From an uncultured Rikenella sp. (GTDB lineage: Bacteria; Bacteroidota; Bacteroidia; Bacteroidales; Rikenellaceae), in NCBI RefSeq assembly GCF_910577125.1, contig NZ_CAJTMN010000002.1, positions 13,295 to 77,294 of the forward strand: a stretch of 64,000 bases of DNA. The letters run 5' to 3'. The position numbers were made by a program, and so were the translations under genes. This document shows, one piece after another, positions 1-7,754 of this stretch; positions within the stretch are counted from its first letter, which is position 1, and every line of letters begins with the position of its first letter. A model generated the notes under the pieces. That model was not told the origin of the DNA and searched no databases. It worked only from the letters and a program-made list of their open reading frames with translations.

Positions 1-579
1 CCAATTGCTGACATTCGGCCGCACCTTCCGCGTCTGTTTCATCTCGTAGATAATGCGTTCCCGGGTCGCCTGATCCAAACCGCCCCACAGATTTTTCGGC
101 GCGCGCATCAGCCCCTGCGCCAGATGAGCCGCATCGACCAACGCCTGATATCCCACCGCAAAACTGATATAGTCCGCCGAAGCGGTATCCATCGCATTCC
201 GCAATCCCCGGATCGAAAGATCGAGCAGCTCCTTGCGCATACGCCCGTCACGGGTCGTCGTATCCACAGGTAGTTCCAGCCACGGCGCAATCCCGCAAAT
301 CGTCCGCCCCAACGCCTCCAGATAGGCATACTTCGTCCGGTCGCCGTACGCTCCGTACTCCGGATGCGACGGCCCGCGCTGTTCGACCGGCATATTCGCA
401 TGCAGCGTCCCCGCCGCCAGATTCGACAACACCGGATAAGCGATTTTATAGGCCGTCTCGGCCCACACTTCGCGATCCGATTTCGGCTGTTCAGCCTGTT
501 TTTTCCGGGCGGCAAAGCTGTCCGGCAGAATACATACCGCAACCAGCGCGACCGCCAATAAACGTTTCATCGATTTCAT
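1..579 (-). CDS. DUF2264 family protein, partial (runs off the left edge)
   Basis: The reading frame starts at the ATG at 577-579 and stays open to the window edge, so only the first 193 codons are seen. It begins with a Sec-type signal peptide (MKSMKRLLAVALVAVCILPD, then SFAARK). The mature part (YPVLSNLAAG, then RTKYAYLEALGRTICGIAPW and GGLDQATRERIIYEMKQTR) resembles DUF2264 proteins, which Bacteroidetes often keep beside polysaccharide lyases and sugar hydrolases. It lies 9 bp after the heparinase-like gene on the same strand, so it is probably the downstream gene of that operon. Its biochemical function is unknown; an exported carbohydrate role is inferred from the neighbours. Confidence 0.8.
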   Translation of the reverse strand, partial: MKSMKRLLAVALVAVCILPDSFAARKKQAEQPKSDREVWAETAYKIAYPVLSNLAAGTLHANMPVEQRGPSHPEYGAYGDRTKYAYLEALGRTICGIAPWLELPVDTTTRDGRMRKELLDLSIRGLRNAMDTASADYISFAVGYQALVDAAHLAQGLMRAPKNLWGGLDQATRERIIYEMKQTRKVRPNVSNW

Positions 580-588
580 GTTCACAAA

Positions 589-2535
589 TTATTGCTGTAA
601 AAAAGTCACCTGCAAGGTATCTTTCCGCTTCGGATTCTTGACTTTCAACTTGACGAGCGTCAGTCGTTCGCCCCAAATCTTCGACAACCGCGGGTCAGTC
701 AGCTCCACCGCCTCGGTCGTCAGGTCATATTTCGACAGGTCGAATATCATTCGCAAAATCTTACCCCCGCTCTTGATTTCGACTCCCCCACGACCCGACG
801 TCGCCGTCCCACAGGTCAGAAAATTCAACTCCACCGGCCCCTTCACCTCCGACAAATCGTACGTATCGGTCAGCGTCACTCTATTTTTCTGCCGGTCGAA
901 ACGATAGTCGCGCACCCAGCTGCGGCACGCCGCCTCCGCCGGATAAGCTCCCGCTATATCCAGCGAGAACGACATCCCCCGCCCGTTATCCGTATGTTTC
1001 ACACTCCGCGAACGGTATTTTCCACCCTCCTTCTGTCCGAAACCGTTGACAACCGGCAGGTTGTGGTACTCGGACTGCATTGTCCAGATCGTATAGCGCC
1101 GGTGGTCGAAGGTCGCGGCGGTATAAGTCCCGACACCGGCATCCACCATCATCGGCTGCCCGTCCACATAGAGGATAAAGCTCCCCACGTCGTTGTGGTT
1201 GTGGCTCTCGGCATTGTATCCCCCCTTGGCCGCCAGCGTCAACCCCTCGGCACTCCCGCCTTCGGTTCGCGCCACCGCCACCTCGATGCCGTCCATCCAC
1301 ACCGACCGGTAGAGCGGCGCCGCCGGTCGCGTCCGTTGCATATCGTCATAAACGAATGCGGTCTTGAGCCGATTGTCCATCGTCCCGCTGAGCGGATTTT
1401 CCGAGAAACCGGTCAATGCCCCCAGATAGGAGCCGAAGCGGAACATCGTACTGTCGCCGATGTTCCGCCCGTAACGGAAGACAGTCGACGCCCCCGGCGA
1501 AGCCTTGGCCTCGGCATCGGCAAAGTTGACGAAATAGAGGCTGTCGATATGGGCATTGGCGATGTAGAGGCCGATGTTTTTGATCCGCTGCTCGCCGAAG
1601 AGGTCGATCCGCCCGTGCGAATAGCCTTTCAGCACTTCGAGATAGTTATTCAGCATCCCCGCCGCATGCCCCCAATAGGAAGGCCCCTCCTCGCACCCGC
1701 CGTCGGGCTTGAACTGATCGACCGACCGCATCGTCTTCCGCACGATGGCCGCCCGTCGCTCCGGATCCTCCTCGACGAGCAGCGCGGCGGTCAGCACGTT
1801 GAAGTTGCACCACGGGTTCCAGTTGTTGACCTGCGCCCCCTCGCGGAAACCGAGCCAGAACATGTCGTTGCGGTCGAGATAGACATCCAGCGTATGGCGG
1901 TTCAATTCGGCCCGCAGCCGCTGCGGAATCGTCGGCGACAATTTGCCCAGCTCCTCTTTGAAGAAATAGTAGGCCCAGGCCAGCGTGTTGGCGGTCATCC
2001 CGCCGCTGAGGTCGATCGTGCGATGATCGATATCCGGCACGGCGGTTCCGCTGAGCTGCCAGTAGATATGCGCCGTCGCCACCCACGTGCTCTGCTCGCA
2101 GAGCGACCACACGCCGTCGGCGATCTGATCCACGAAACGTCCCCGACCTTCGACCAGTTCACCTAACATCAGGTCGGCCAAGGCATTGTACCGTTCGCCG
2201 ATATGCTGATCGTTCGGCACCCGGATCCCCCGGCGGGCGAAATCGAGGTACGAAGTGACCGTTACACTGCGCCATACATAGTCTAGCCGGGCCTCCGCCT
2301 GCGCCACCGCCTGCCGCTTCACGGCTTCGGGCAGCGATTGCCAAAACGTGCGGTCGGTATACGCGGGATAAGGGGTATAAGCCTCGCGGCACAGCGAGTC
2401 GATGTCGTACCGCACAGCGGCTTTCTGCAAAAGATCGAGTTTGGCCTTCACCGCCGGAGCCGCCTCTATAAAAAAGGGTGCCGCCCCGAACAGAGCCGTC
2501 AGCAGCACCATCAGCAACCGATTTGTCCGTTTCAT
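589..2535 (-). CDS. Heparinase II/III-family polysaccharide lyase
   Basis: A 648-residue exported protein. The N-terminal 26 residues are a signal peptide (MKRTNRLLMVLLTALFGAAP). Residues about 30-360 form the alpha-helical toroid of alginate/heparin lyase-like enzymes (NNWNPWCNFNVLTAALL, DGGCEEGPSYWGHAAGML). The C-terminal half is the heparinase II/III beta domain, with the hallmark ESHNHNDVGSFILYVDGQP containing the metal/active-site histidines. Lyases of this family cleave uronic-acid polysaccharides by beta-elimination in the periplasm. The next gene, GH88, removes the unsaturated uronate that such cleavage makes. The two genes are 13 bp apart on the minus strand. The exact substrate (heparan, chondroitin or another uronan) cannot be read from sequence. 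Confidence 0.9.
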   Translation of the reverse strand: MKRTNRLLMVLLTALFGAAPFFIEAAPAVKAKLDLLQKAAVRYDIDSLCREAYTPYPAYTDRTFWQSLPEAVKRQAVAQAEARLDYVWRSVTVTSYLDFARRGIRVPNDQHIGERYNALADLMLGELVEGRGRFVDQIADGVWSLCEQSTWVATAHIYWQLSGTAVPDIDHRTIDLSGGMTANTLAWAYYFFKEELGKLSPTIPQRLRAELNRHTLDVYLDRNDMFWLGFREGAQVNNWNPWCNFNVLTAALLVEEDPERRAAIVRKTMRSVDQFKPDGGCEEGPSYWGHAAGMLNNYLEVLKGYSHGRIDLFGEQRIKNIGLYIANAHIDSLYFVNFADAEAKASPGASTVFRYGRNIGDSTMFRFGSYLGALTGFSENPLSGTMDNRLKTAFVYDDMQRTRPAAPLYRSVWMDGIEVAVARTEGGSAEGLTLAAKGGYNAESHNHNDVGSFILYVDGQPMMVDAGVGTYTAATFDHRRYTIWTMQSEYHNLPVVNGFGQKEGGKYRSRSVKHTDNGRGMSFSLDIAGAYPAEAACRSWVRDYRFDRQKNRVTLTDTYDLSEVKGPVELNFLTCGTATSGRGGVEIKSGGKILRMIFDLSKYDLTTEAVELTDPRLSKIWGERLTLVKLKVKNPKRKDTLQVTFLQQ

Positions 2536-2548
2536 CTCCGTCCGGCGA

Positions 2549-3772
2549 TTATTTGTTTTCCAAATCCCGTTTCCGTTTCAGCGCTTCGAGGAAGTAATAG
2601 TCCGCATAGACCAGCGGCACATCCACCTCCGACGGCCCCGGTTTGTTACCCGTCGAGTGCATCAGGACGAAATAGCCATTCTCGCCCAATTCGGCCCGAT
2701 AAGCCGGCGAACCGAGCGTTTCGACGATCCGGTCGGCCAGTTTTTTATACGTTTTACCCTGCTTGCGCCCCACATAGGTCGAGAGCTCATAAAGCGCCGA
2801 AGCCGTCACCGCCGCTGCCGAAGCGTCGCGCGGCTCCTGCTCAATGTTCGGCACATCGTAATCCCAATAGGGAATCAAATCTTCCGGCAGGTTCTTATTC
2901 GTAAAGATGAACTTCGCGATATCCTCCGCCTGTTTCAGGTATTTCGGATCGTGCGTATAGCGGTAGCACAGCGTGTAGCCGTACAGCCCCCACGCCTGTC
3001 CGCGCGCCCAGGCCGACGAGTCGGCATAGCCCTGCGCCGTCACCCGGCTGCGCACCTCGCCGGTTTTCGAATCGTAGTCCACCACGTGGTAGCAGCTCAT
3101 ATCCGGCCGGTAATGGCACTTCAGAGTCTGGTCGGCATGCGACACAGCGATCTTCCAGAACGACGAGTCGCCGCTCATCCGCGTCGCCTCGAACAGCAGC
3201 TCCAGGTTCATCATGTTGTCGATAATCACCGGGCAATCCCAGCCCCTCCACTGCGGCCACGACTGAATGACACCCGCTCCGGGGCGATAGCGTTCGCTCA
3301 GCGTCCGAGCCGCCGTCACGATCACATCCTTATAGGCCTCCTTCCCCGTCAGCCGCAGCCCGTTGCCGAACGAGCAGAAGATCATGAAACCGATATCGTG
3401 ATTCCCCCGATAGTATTTGATCCGCTCCATCCCCTCGGTATAGTGCACGGCCGGACGGAGCCATGCGCTGTCGCCCGTCAGTTCGTAGAGGTACCACAGC
3501 GTTCCGGGAAAAAATCCGCTCGTCCAGTCGTCCAGCGTGGTGAACACCAGCCGGCCGTTTTCATCGGTCGTGCGCGGACTGGGAATGTGGCGGAACGTAT
3601 CCATCGTATCCACCATCAAGCGGGTCTGCCGGGCGGCGAATTCCACATTTTCAGTAATCACGGGTGCGACACTCCGGTTTTTCCCGACCGCCGGTTCCGG
3701 GGAGATGCCGGCCAGCAAAAGGCTCCCGGCAGCCCAACCGATCGCAGTCGGCATGAGATTTACTTTTATCAT
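2549..3772 (-). CDS. GH88 unsaturated glucuronyl hydrolase
   Basis: A 407-residue (alpha/alpha)6-barrel enzyme with a hydrophobic N-terminus that looks like a signal peptide. TTLDDWTSGFFPGTLWYLYE carries the conserved nucleophile-region Asp. CPVIIDNMMNLELLFEA carries the second catalytic Asp. YADSSAWARGQAWGLYGY and DASAAAVTASALYEL are further family blocks. GH88 enzymes hydrate the 4,5-double bond of unsaturated uronates released by lyases and so complete oligosaccharide breakdown. It is the first gene of the minus-strand run with the lyase and DUF2264 genes. The divergent gene at 4010 shares the 237-bp region between them, which probably holds both promoters. The ATG at 3772 is used; MPTAIGWAAG a few codons later is an alternative. 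Confidence 0.93.
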   Translation of the reverse strand: MIKVNLMPTAIGWAAGSLLLAGISPEPAVGKNRSVAPVITENVEFAARQTRLMVDTMDTFRHIPSPRTTDENGRLVFTTLDDWTSGFFPGTLWYLYELTGDSAWLRPAVHYTEGMERIKYYRGNHDIGFMIFCSFGNGLRLTGKEAYKDVIVTAARTLSERYRPGAGVIQSWPQWRGWDCPVIIDNMMNLELLFEATRMSGDSSFWKIAVSHADQTLKCHYRPDMSCYHVVDYDSKTGEVRSRVTAQGYADSSAWARGQAWGLYGYTLCYRYTHDPKYLKQAEDIAKFIFTNKNLPEDLIPYWDYDVPNIEQEPRDASAAAVTASALYELSTYVGRKQGKTYKKLADRIVETLGSPAYRAELGENGYFVLMHSTGNKPGPSEVDVPLVYADYYFLEALKRKRDLENK

Positions 3773-4009
3773 TGCTTTGAAAGAGTTTGGTTGTCGTCAG
3801 TTCTCTCCTCCGGCAGCACCGCACGACAGCGTTCCGGACAGGAGGAGCAAAAATACGAAATTTAAATCCGTCTTCCGCCCGGCTCCGGCTCCTAAAAGCA
3901 CAACCGGCCGATTCGCCCGCTAAAGAGCCGATGTTTCAAGCCGATTTTTTATTACATTTGTGAGGATGATTCCGTTGCATTGCGCAAAAACTTCAGACAA
4001 ACACCCCCT

Positions 4010-5137
4010 ATGAAAAAACTGCTCCCGCTTTTGAGCGCCCTCGTGCTCTGCCTCTCGTGCGGAGGCGTCCGGGTCAAAGTAACCAACCCGCTAAAGATCA
4101 CCAGAGTCGACGAAACGGTCGAACTCGACTGGAAAGAGGTACAGAAACGGTTGCCGGGCATCACGCCGGAAGACATCGTCGTGACCGGGCCGAAAGGCGA
4201 ACAGCTGCCGTCTCAGGTGCTCTATTACGGCGGTGTGGAACCGCGCTCGCTGATTTTCCAGGCGACGGTCGGGCCGCGCAGTTCGGCGACCTACCGGCTG
4301 GAAAGCGGCATGCGGGAAGATTTTCCGGCACAGGTATACGGACGATTCGTGCCGGAACGGATGGACGACTTCGCCTGGGAGAACGACCGGATCGCCTACC
4401 GGATGTACGGGCCGGCCTTGGAACGGACGGGCGAGATCAGCAACGGAATCGACGTCTGGCTGAAACACACCGACAGCCTGATCATCAACCGGTGGTACCG
4501 GCCGGGTTACGACTACCACACCGACCGGGGCGAGGGACTCGACTGCTACAAAGTCGGCCGGACGCTGGGAGCGGGCGCCATGGCGCCGTACGAAGGCGGG
4601 AAATTGTGGTTGGGTAATAACTTCACCGGTTACAAAGTGCTGGACAACGGGCCTATCCGGGTGACATTCCGGCTGGATTACGCACCGTTTACGGTCGACA
4701 CATTGACGGTCACCGAGCGGCGGACGATCTCGCTCGACGCCCATACCCCGTTCAACCGGATTACGGAAGAGTATACCGGCGATTTCGATGCGCTACGGGT
4801 AGCGGCGGGAGTCGTGCTGCGCGGCCCGGGCGGACGGGTCATCGACCTGCTGGACAAACCGATCCGGAAGGTCGGCTATTGGGAACCGCTCAACACGGAC
4901 AACGAGCCGGATAACGGACACACGGGAATCGGCATTATCTTTCCGTGCGAAATCAAGGTGGAGACGCGATTAGGACACCTTCTGGCGAGCACCGTCATTC
5001 CACAGGGCAAGCCGTTCACCTATCGGGCAGGCGCTGCATGGAGCAAGCGCGACGCACCGACGTCGGAAGCGATGGCCCAACTGATTCTGGACGAGACGGC
5101 CAAGACGGAGCATCCGCTGGTCGTGACATTCAAGTAA
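4010..5137 (+). CDS. DUF4861 family lipoprotein
   Basis: The start is the ATG at 4010 (MKKLLPLLSALVLCLSCGG), which gives a clear SpII signal with lipobox LSC; an in-frame ATG at 3980 adds ten residues but would spoil the signal. About 375 residues. The body (VTNPLKITRVDETVELDWKE, then HTDSLIINRWYRPGYDYHTD, LGAGAMAPYEGGKLW, VSERRTISLDAHTPFNRIT-like blocks) matches the DUF4861 family of Bacteroidetes polysaccharide loci. The family is usually next to GH88/GH105 or lyase genes, as here. A carbohydrate-active role on the periplasmic or outer-membrane face is inferred. The chemistry is not established by anything visible here. Confidence 0.85.
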   Translation: MKKLLPLLSALVLCLSCGGVRVKVTNPLKITRVDETVELDWKEVQKRLPGITPEDIVVTGPKGEQLPSQVLYYGGVEPRSLIFQATVGPRSSATYRLESGMREDFPAQVYGRFVPERMDDFAWENDRIAYRMYGPALERTGEISNGIDVWLKHTDSLIINRWYRPGYDYHTDRGEGLDCYKVGRTLGAGAMAPYEGGKLWLGNNFTGYKVLDNGPIRVTFRLDYAPFTVDTLTVTERRTISLDAHTPFNRITEEYTGDFDALRVAAGVVLRGPGGRVIDLLDKPIRKVGYWEPLNTDNEPDNGHTGIGIIFPCEIKVETRLGHLLASTVIPQGKPFTYRAGAAWSKRDAPTSEAMAQLILDETAKTEHPLVVTFK

Positions 5138-5157
5138 AAGCCAACCACTCCGCTACA

Positions 5158-5207
5158 AACCACCGGGGGCCGAACCTGCATGAAAAAGGTTCGGCCCCCG
5201 GTGGTTT
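5158..5207. terminator. Bidirectional terminator hairpin
   Basis: A near-perfect inverted repeat (AACCACCGGGGGCCGAACC with its complement) around an 11-base A-rich loop lies between two convergent genes. It would end both the DUF4861 gene and the RluA gene. Confidence 0.85.
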
Positions 5208-5224
5208 ATCCGCCCGCGCACCGG

Positions 5225-6118
5225 CTAAAACAGCTCCGAGAACTTCCTCGGAACCGGCGTCGAGAAGTCGTGCCGTTTCCCCGTCCGCGGATGGATAAAG
5301 CTCAGCACACCGGCATGCAAAGCCACCCGGCCGATCAGCGCCCGCCGCGAGCCGTACTTCTTATCCCCGACGATCGGATGGCCGATATACTCCATGTGTG
5401 CCCGGATCTGATTCTTACGCCCTGTCTCCAACTCCAGTTCCAGCAGCGTCACATCGTTCCGCGCCGAGTACTTCAATACCCGAAACGCCGTATTCGCCTT
5501 CCGTCCCTCCTCGCGGTTCGTCACATAGACCTTCATCGCCTTGCTCTCGGTCAGATAGGTCGAGATCACCCCTTCGTCCTGCTCCACTCTGCCCTCGACC
5601 ACCGCAAAGTATTTCCGTTCCACGACCGTCTCCGTCCAGCGGCTCTGCACCCGGGTCTTCACCTCCTCGCTTTTGGCGAACATCATCAGCCCGGAGGTCT
5701 CCCGATCCAGACGGTGCAGGACGAATATCTTGTTCCGCGGATCCTCCTGTTTCACATGCTCGCTCAGGATACTGTAGGCCGTCTGCATGATCTGCTTGTC
5801 GGTCGCCACCGAGAGCAGCCCGTTCCGCTTCTCGACCACGATCAGGTCGTCGTCCTCGTACACAATCCGCAGTTTCGGATGCGTCACCCCCTCGCGCACC
5901 CGCCCGAAATCGACCTCCACCCGGTCGCCCGGCACAAGCGGCGTGTCGAACTGAGTCGTGATACACCCGTTCACCGCCACCTGCCGGTGAGCCAGATAGG
6001 ATTTCACCGTCGTCCGGCTCCGCTCCGAAAAATAAGCGAACAGAAACGACAACAACGTCCCGTTCTCCTCCACCGGAATCTGTATCCGGCCTGCGGCCTG
6101 CTGCGATTTTGCTTTCAT
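5225..6118 (-). CDS. RluA-family RNA pseudouridine synthase
   Basis: The start is the ATG at 6118 (MKAKSQQAAGRIQIP); ten codons upstream are open but weak. 297 residues. The N-terminal S4-like region (SRTTVKSYLAHRQVAVNGC) binds RNA. The catalytic motif HRLDRETSGLMMFAKSEEV contains the conserved Asp. ELETGRKNQIRAHMEYIGHP and ALHAGVLSFIHPRTG are the family's C-terminal motifs. It converts specific uridines in rRNA or tRNA to pseudouridine in the cytoplasm. Whether it corresponds to RluC, RluD or another member cannot be settled here. It is a single-gene unit, convergent with the DUF4861 gene and divergent from the porin. Confidence 0.93.
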   Translation of the reverse strand: MKAKSQQAAGRIQIPVEENGTLLSFLFAYFSERSRTTVKSYLAHRQVAVNGCITTQFDTPLVPGDRVEVDFGRVREGVTHPKLRIVYEDDDLIVVEKRNGLLSVATDKQIMQTAYSILSEHVKQEDPRNKIFVLHRLDRETSGLMMFAKSEEVKTRVQSRWTETVVERKYFAVVEGRVEQDEGVISTYLTESKAMKVYVTNREEGRKANTAFRVLKYSARNDVTLLELELETGRKNQIRAHMEYIGHPIVGDKKYGSRRALIGRVALHAGVLSFIHPRTGKRHDFSTPVPRKFSELF

Positions 6119-6280
6119 GGCGACAAAAATAGGGATTTCACGGCACAAAATCTACCGCTCCCGACCGGAAAACTCCGTCGTCCGAGCTCCCCGCATGTCG
6201 CTTTGGCACAAAAATTGTCCCTGCCGAAAGAGGTTTTTATCCACCTATCACATTTTATTCACCAATCAAAAACCTATTTT

Positions 6281-7615
6281 ATGAAAAGAATCTACACCTG
6301 GCTGACCACCGCCGCTCTCGGCCTCGGCTCGGTCGGCGCCTGGGCCGGCGACAACGCCGCCGTCTCGGACGAAACGCCCCGGCGCCACCCGCGCGACAAA
6401 CGCAACACGGTCTGGATCATCGGCGCCGATCCGCAGACGGACGACGTCTGGATGCTCAAAGGCCGGGCGATCGACATCTACGCCCAAACCGTCAAACCGG
6501 GGTTCCAGCAGTCGGGCGTGCCGAATTTCATCATTTCGGACCGGGCCAACAAGGCGGTCTTCGGGATCGGGGGCTTCGTCAGCTTCCGCACGACTTACGA
6601 CTGGAGCAACGTCATCCAGAACAAGGACTTCGTGACGTACGACATCCCGATGATCCAGACGCCGTCCAACAAACAGCGCTTCCGGATGGATGCCAGCACC
6701 TCGCGGCTCTTCTTCAAGACCATCGTGCACACCAAGGCGCTGGGCAATATCGAGACTTACATCGAGACTGACTTCCGCGGCGGAGACAACGTCCTCCGGC
6801 TGCGCGAAGCCTACGTATCGTTCAAAGGGCTGACGTTCGGTCAGCGCACCACCACGTTCGCCGACCTCAACGCGGCACCGACCACGATCGACTTCCAGGG
6901 GCCGAACGCCTATACTTACCAGCGGAATCTGATGGTTCGCTACCACCTGCAGATCAGCCCGAGCTGGGAGTTCGCCGTAGCGGCCGAAATGCCGGTGGTG
7001 AGTGCCACGACTCCGGGCGAAGCGGCCTATGTGGTTCCTCAACGGATTCCGGACTTCCCGGTCTATTTCCAGTACAATTGGGCCAAGGGCAGGAGTCACC
7101 TGCGCGCTTCGGGGATCATCCGGGCAATGAACTACTACGACAACGTCAATCTGAACACGATCACCAAAGTGGGCTGGGGAGCGATGCTGAGCGGCCGGAT
7201 CGCGCTGAGTCGCTCGGCAAACGTTTTCGGACAGGTGGTCTACGGCGAAGGGATTGAAAATTACATCCAGGACTTGAACGGCAACGGCTACGACCTGGTG
7301 TCGAATCCGCGGAAGACGGGCCGGTTGCAGACTTTGCCGGCGATGGGCTGGATGGCCGGAGTCCAGATGAACTTCAGCCCGAGCTGGCAGATGAATGCGG
7401 CGTACAGCCAGGTGAGCGTATGGAACCGCAACAACTACTTTGCACAGGCTCCGGACACTTACCGGTTGTCGCAATACATCGTGGGGAACCTGTTCTACCA
7501 CATCACTCCGGCCTTCAGCGTCGGCGCAGAATACCTCTACGGCACGCGCAAGAATGCGGATCATGCCAAAGCGCATGCGAACCGGGCCCAGATGATGGTA
7601 CAGTTCAACTTCTAA
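6281..7615 (+). CDS. DcaP-like outer-membrane porin
   Basis: The ATG at 6281 follows an A/T-rich leader and starts a signal peptide (MKRIYTWLTTAALGLGSVGA, cleaved near AWA). 444 residues. The mature chain alternates polar and aromatic residues in short strands (FGIGGFVSFRTTYDWSN, TYIETDFRGGDNVLRLREAY, FAVAAEMPVVSATTPG) and ends in the terminal Phe of the Omp signature (MMVQFNF). It resembles DcaP/trimeric porin-like proteins of Bacteroidetes. The role is probably passive uptake of small solutes; no substrate can be assigned. It is flanked by its own promoter region and a terminator, so it is monocistronic. Confidence 0.85.
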   Translation: MKRIYTWLTTAALGLGSVGAWAGDNAAVSDETPRRHPRDKRNTVWIIGADPQTDDVWMLKGRAIDIYAQTVKPGFQQSGVPNFIISDRANKAVFGIGGFVSFRTTYDWSNVIQNKDFVTYDIPMIQTPSNKQRFRMDASTSRLFFKTIVHTKALGNIETYIETDFRGGDNVLRLREAYVSFKGLTFGQRTTTFADLNAAPTTIDFQGPNAYTYQRNLMVRYHLQISPSWEFAVAAEMPVVSATTPGEAAYVVPQRIPDFPVYFQYNWAKGRSHLRASGIIRAMNYYDNVNLNTITKVGWGAMLSGRIALSRSANVFGQVVYGEGIENYIQDLNGNGYDLVSNPRKTGRLQTLPAMGWMAGVQMNFSPSWQMNAAYSQVSVWNRNNYFAQAPDTYRLSQYIVGNLFYHITPAFSVGAEYLYGTRKNADHAKAHANRAQMMVQFNF

Positions 7616-7642
7616 CGGAGAATTTCCATACCGTAAATCCGG

Positions 7643-7680
7643 CAACGGGGAGCTGCTTCGGCGTCTCCCCGTTTGTTTTT
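7643..7680 (+). terminator. Rho-independent terminator after the porin
   Basis: An AACGGGGAG stem pairs with CTCCCCGTT across a TTCGG-containing loop and is followed by a T-rich tract. Confidence 0.8.
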
Positions 7681-7754
7681 ATAACGAACTCAACGATTAT
7701 ACGATTACGCATTGTGCAGAGGTTTGCGAAGTACTGCGACAAGTAATTGCCGAT

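Noticed and set aside
5180..7615. A long ORF of 811 codons starting at 5180
   Set aside because: The first part is antisense to the RluA gene; only the part from the ATG at 6281 (signal peptide, porin) is coding.
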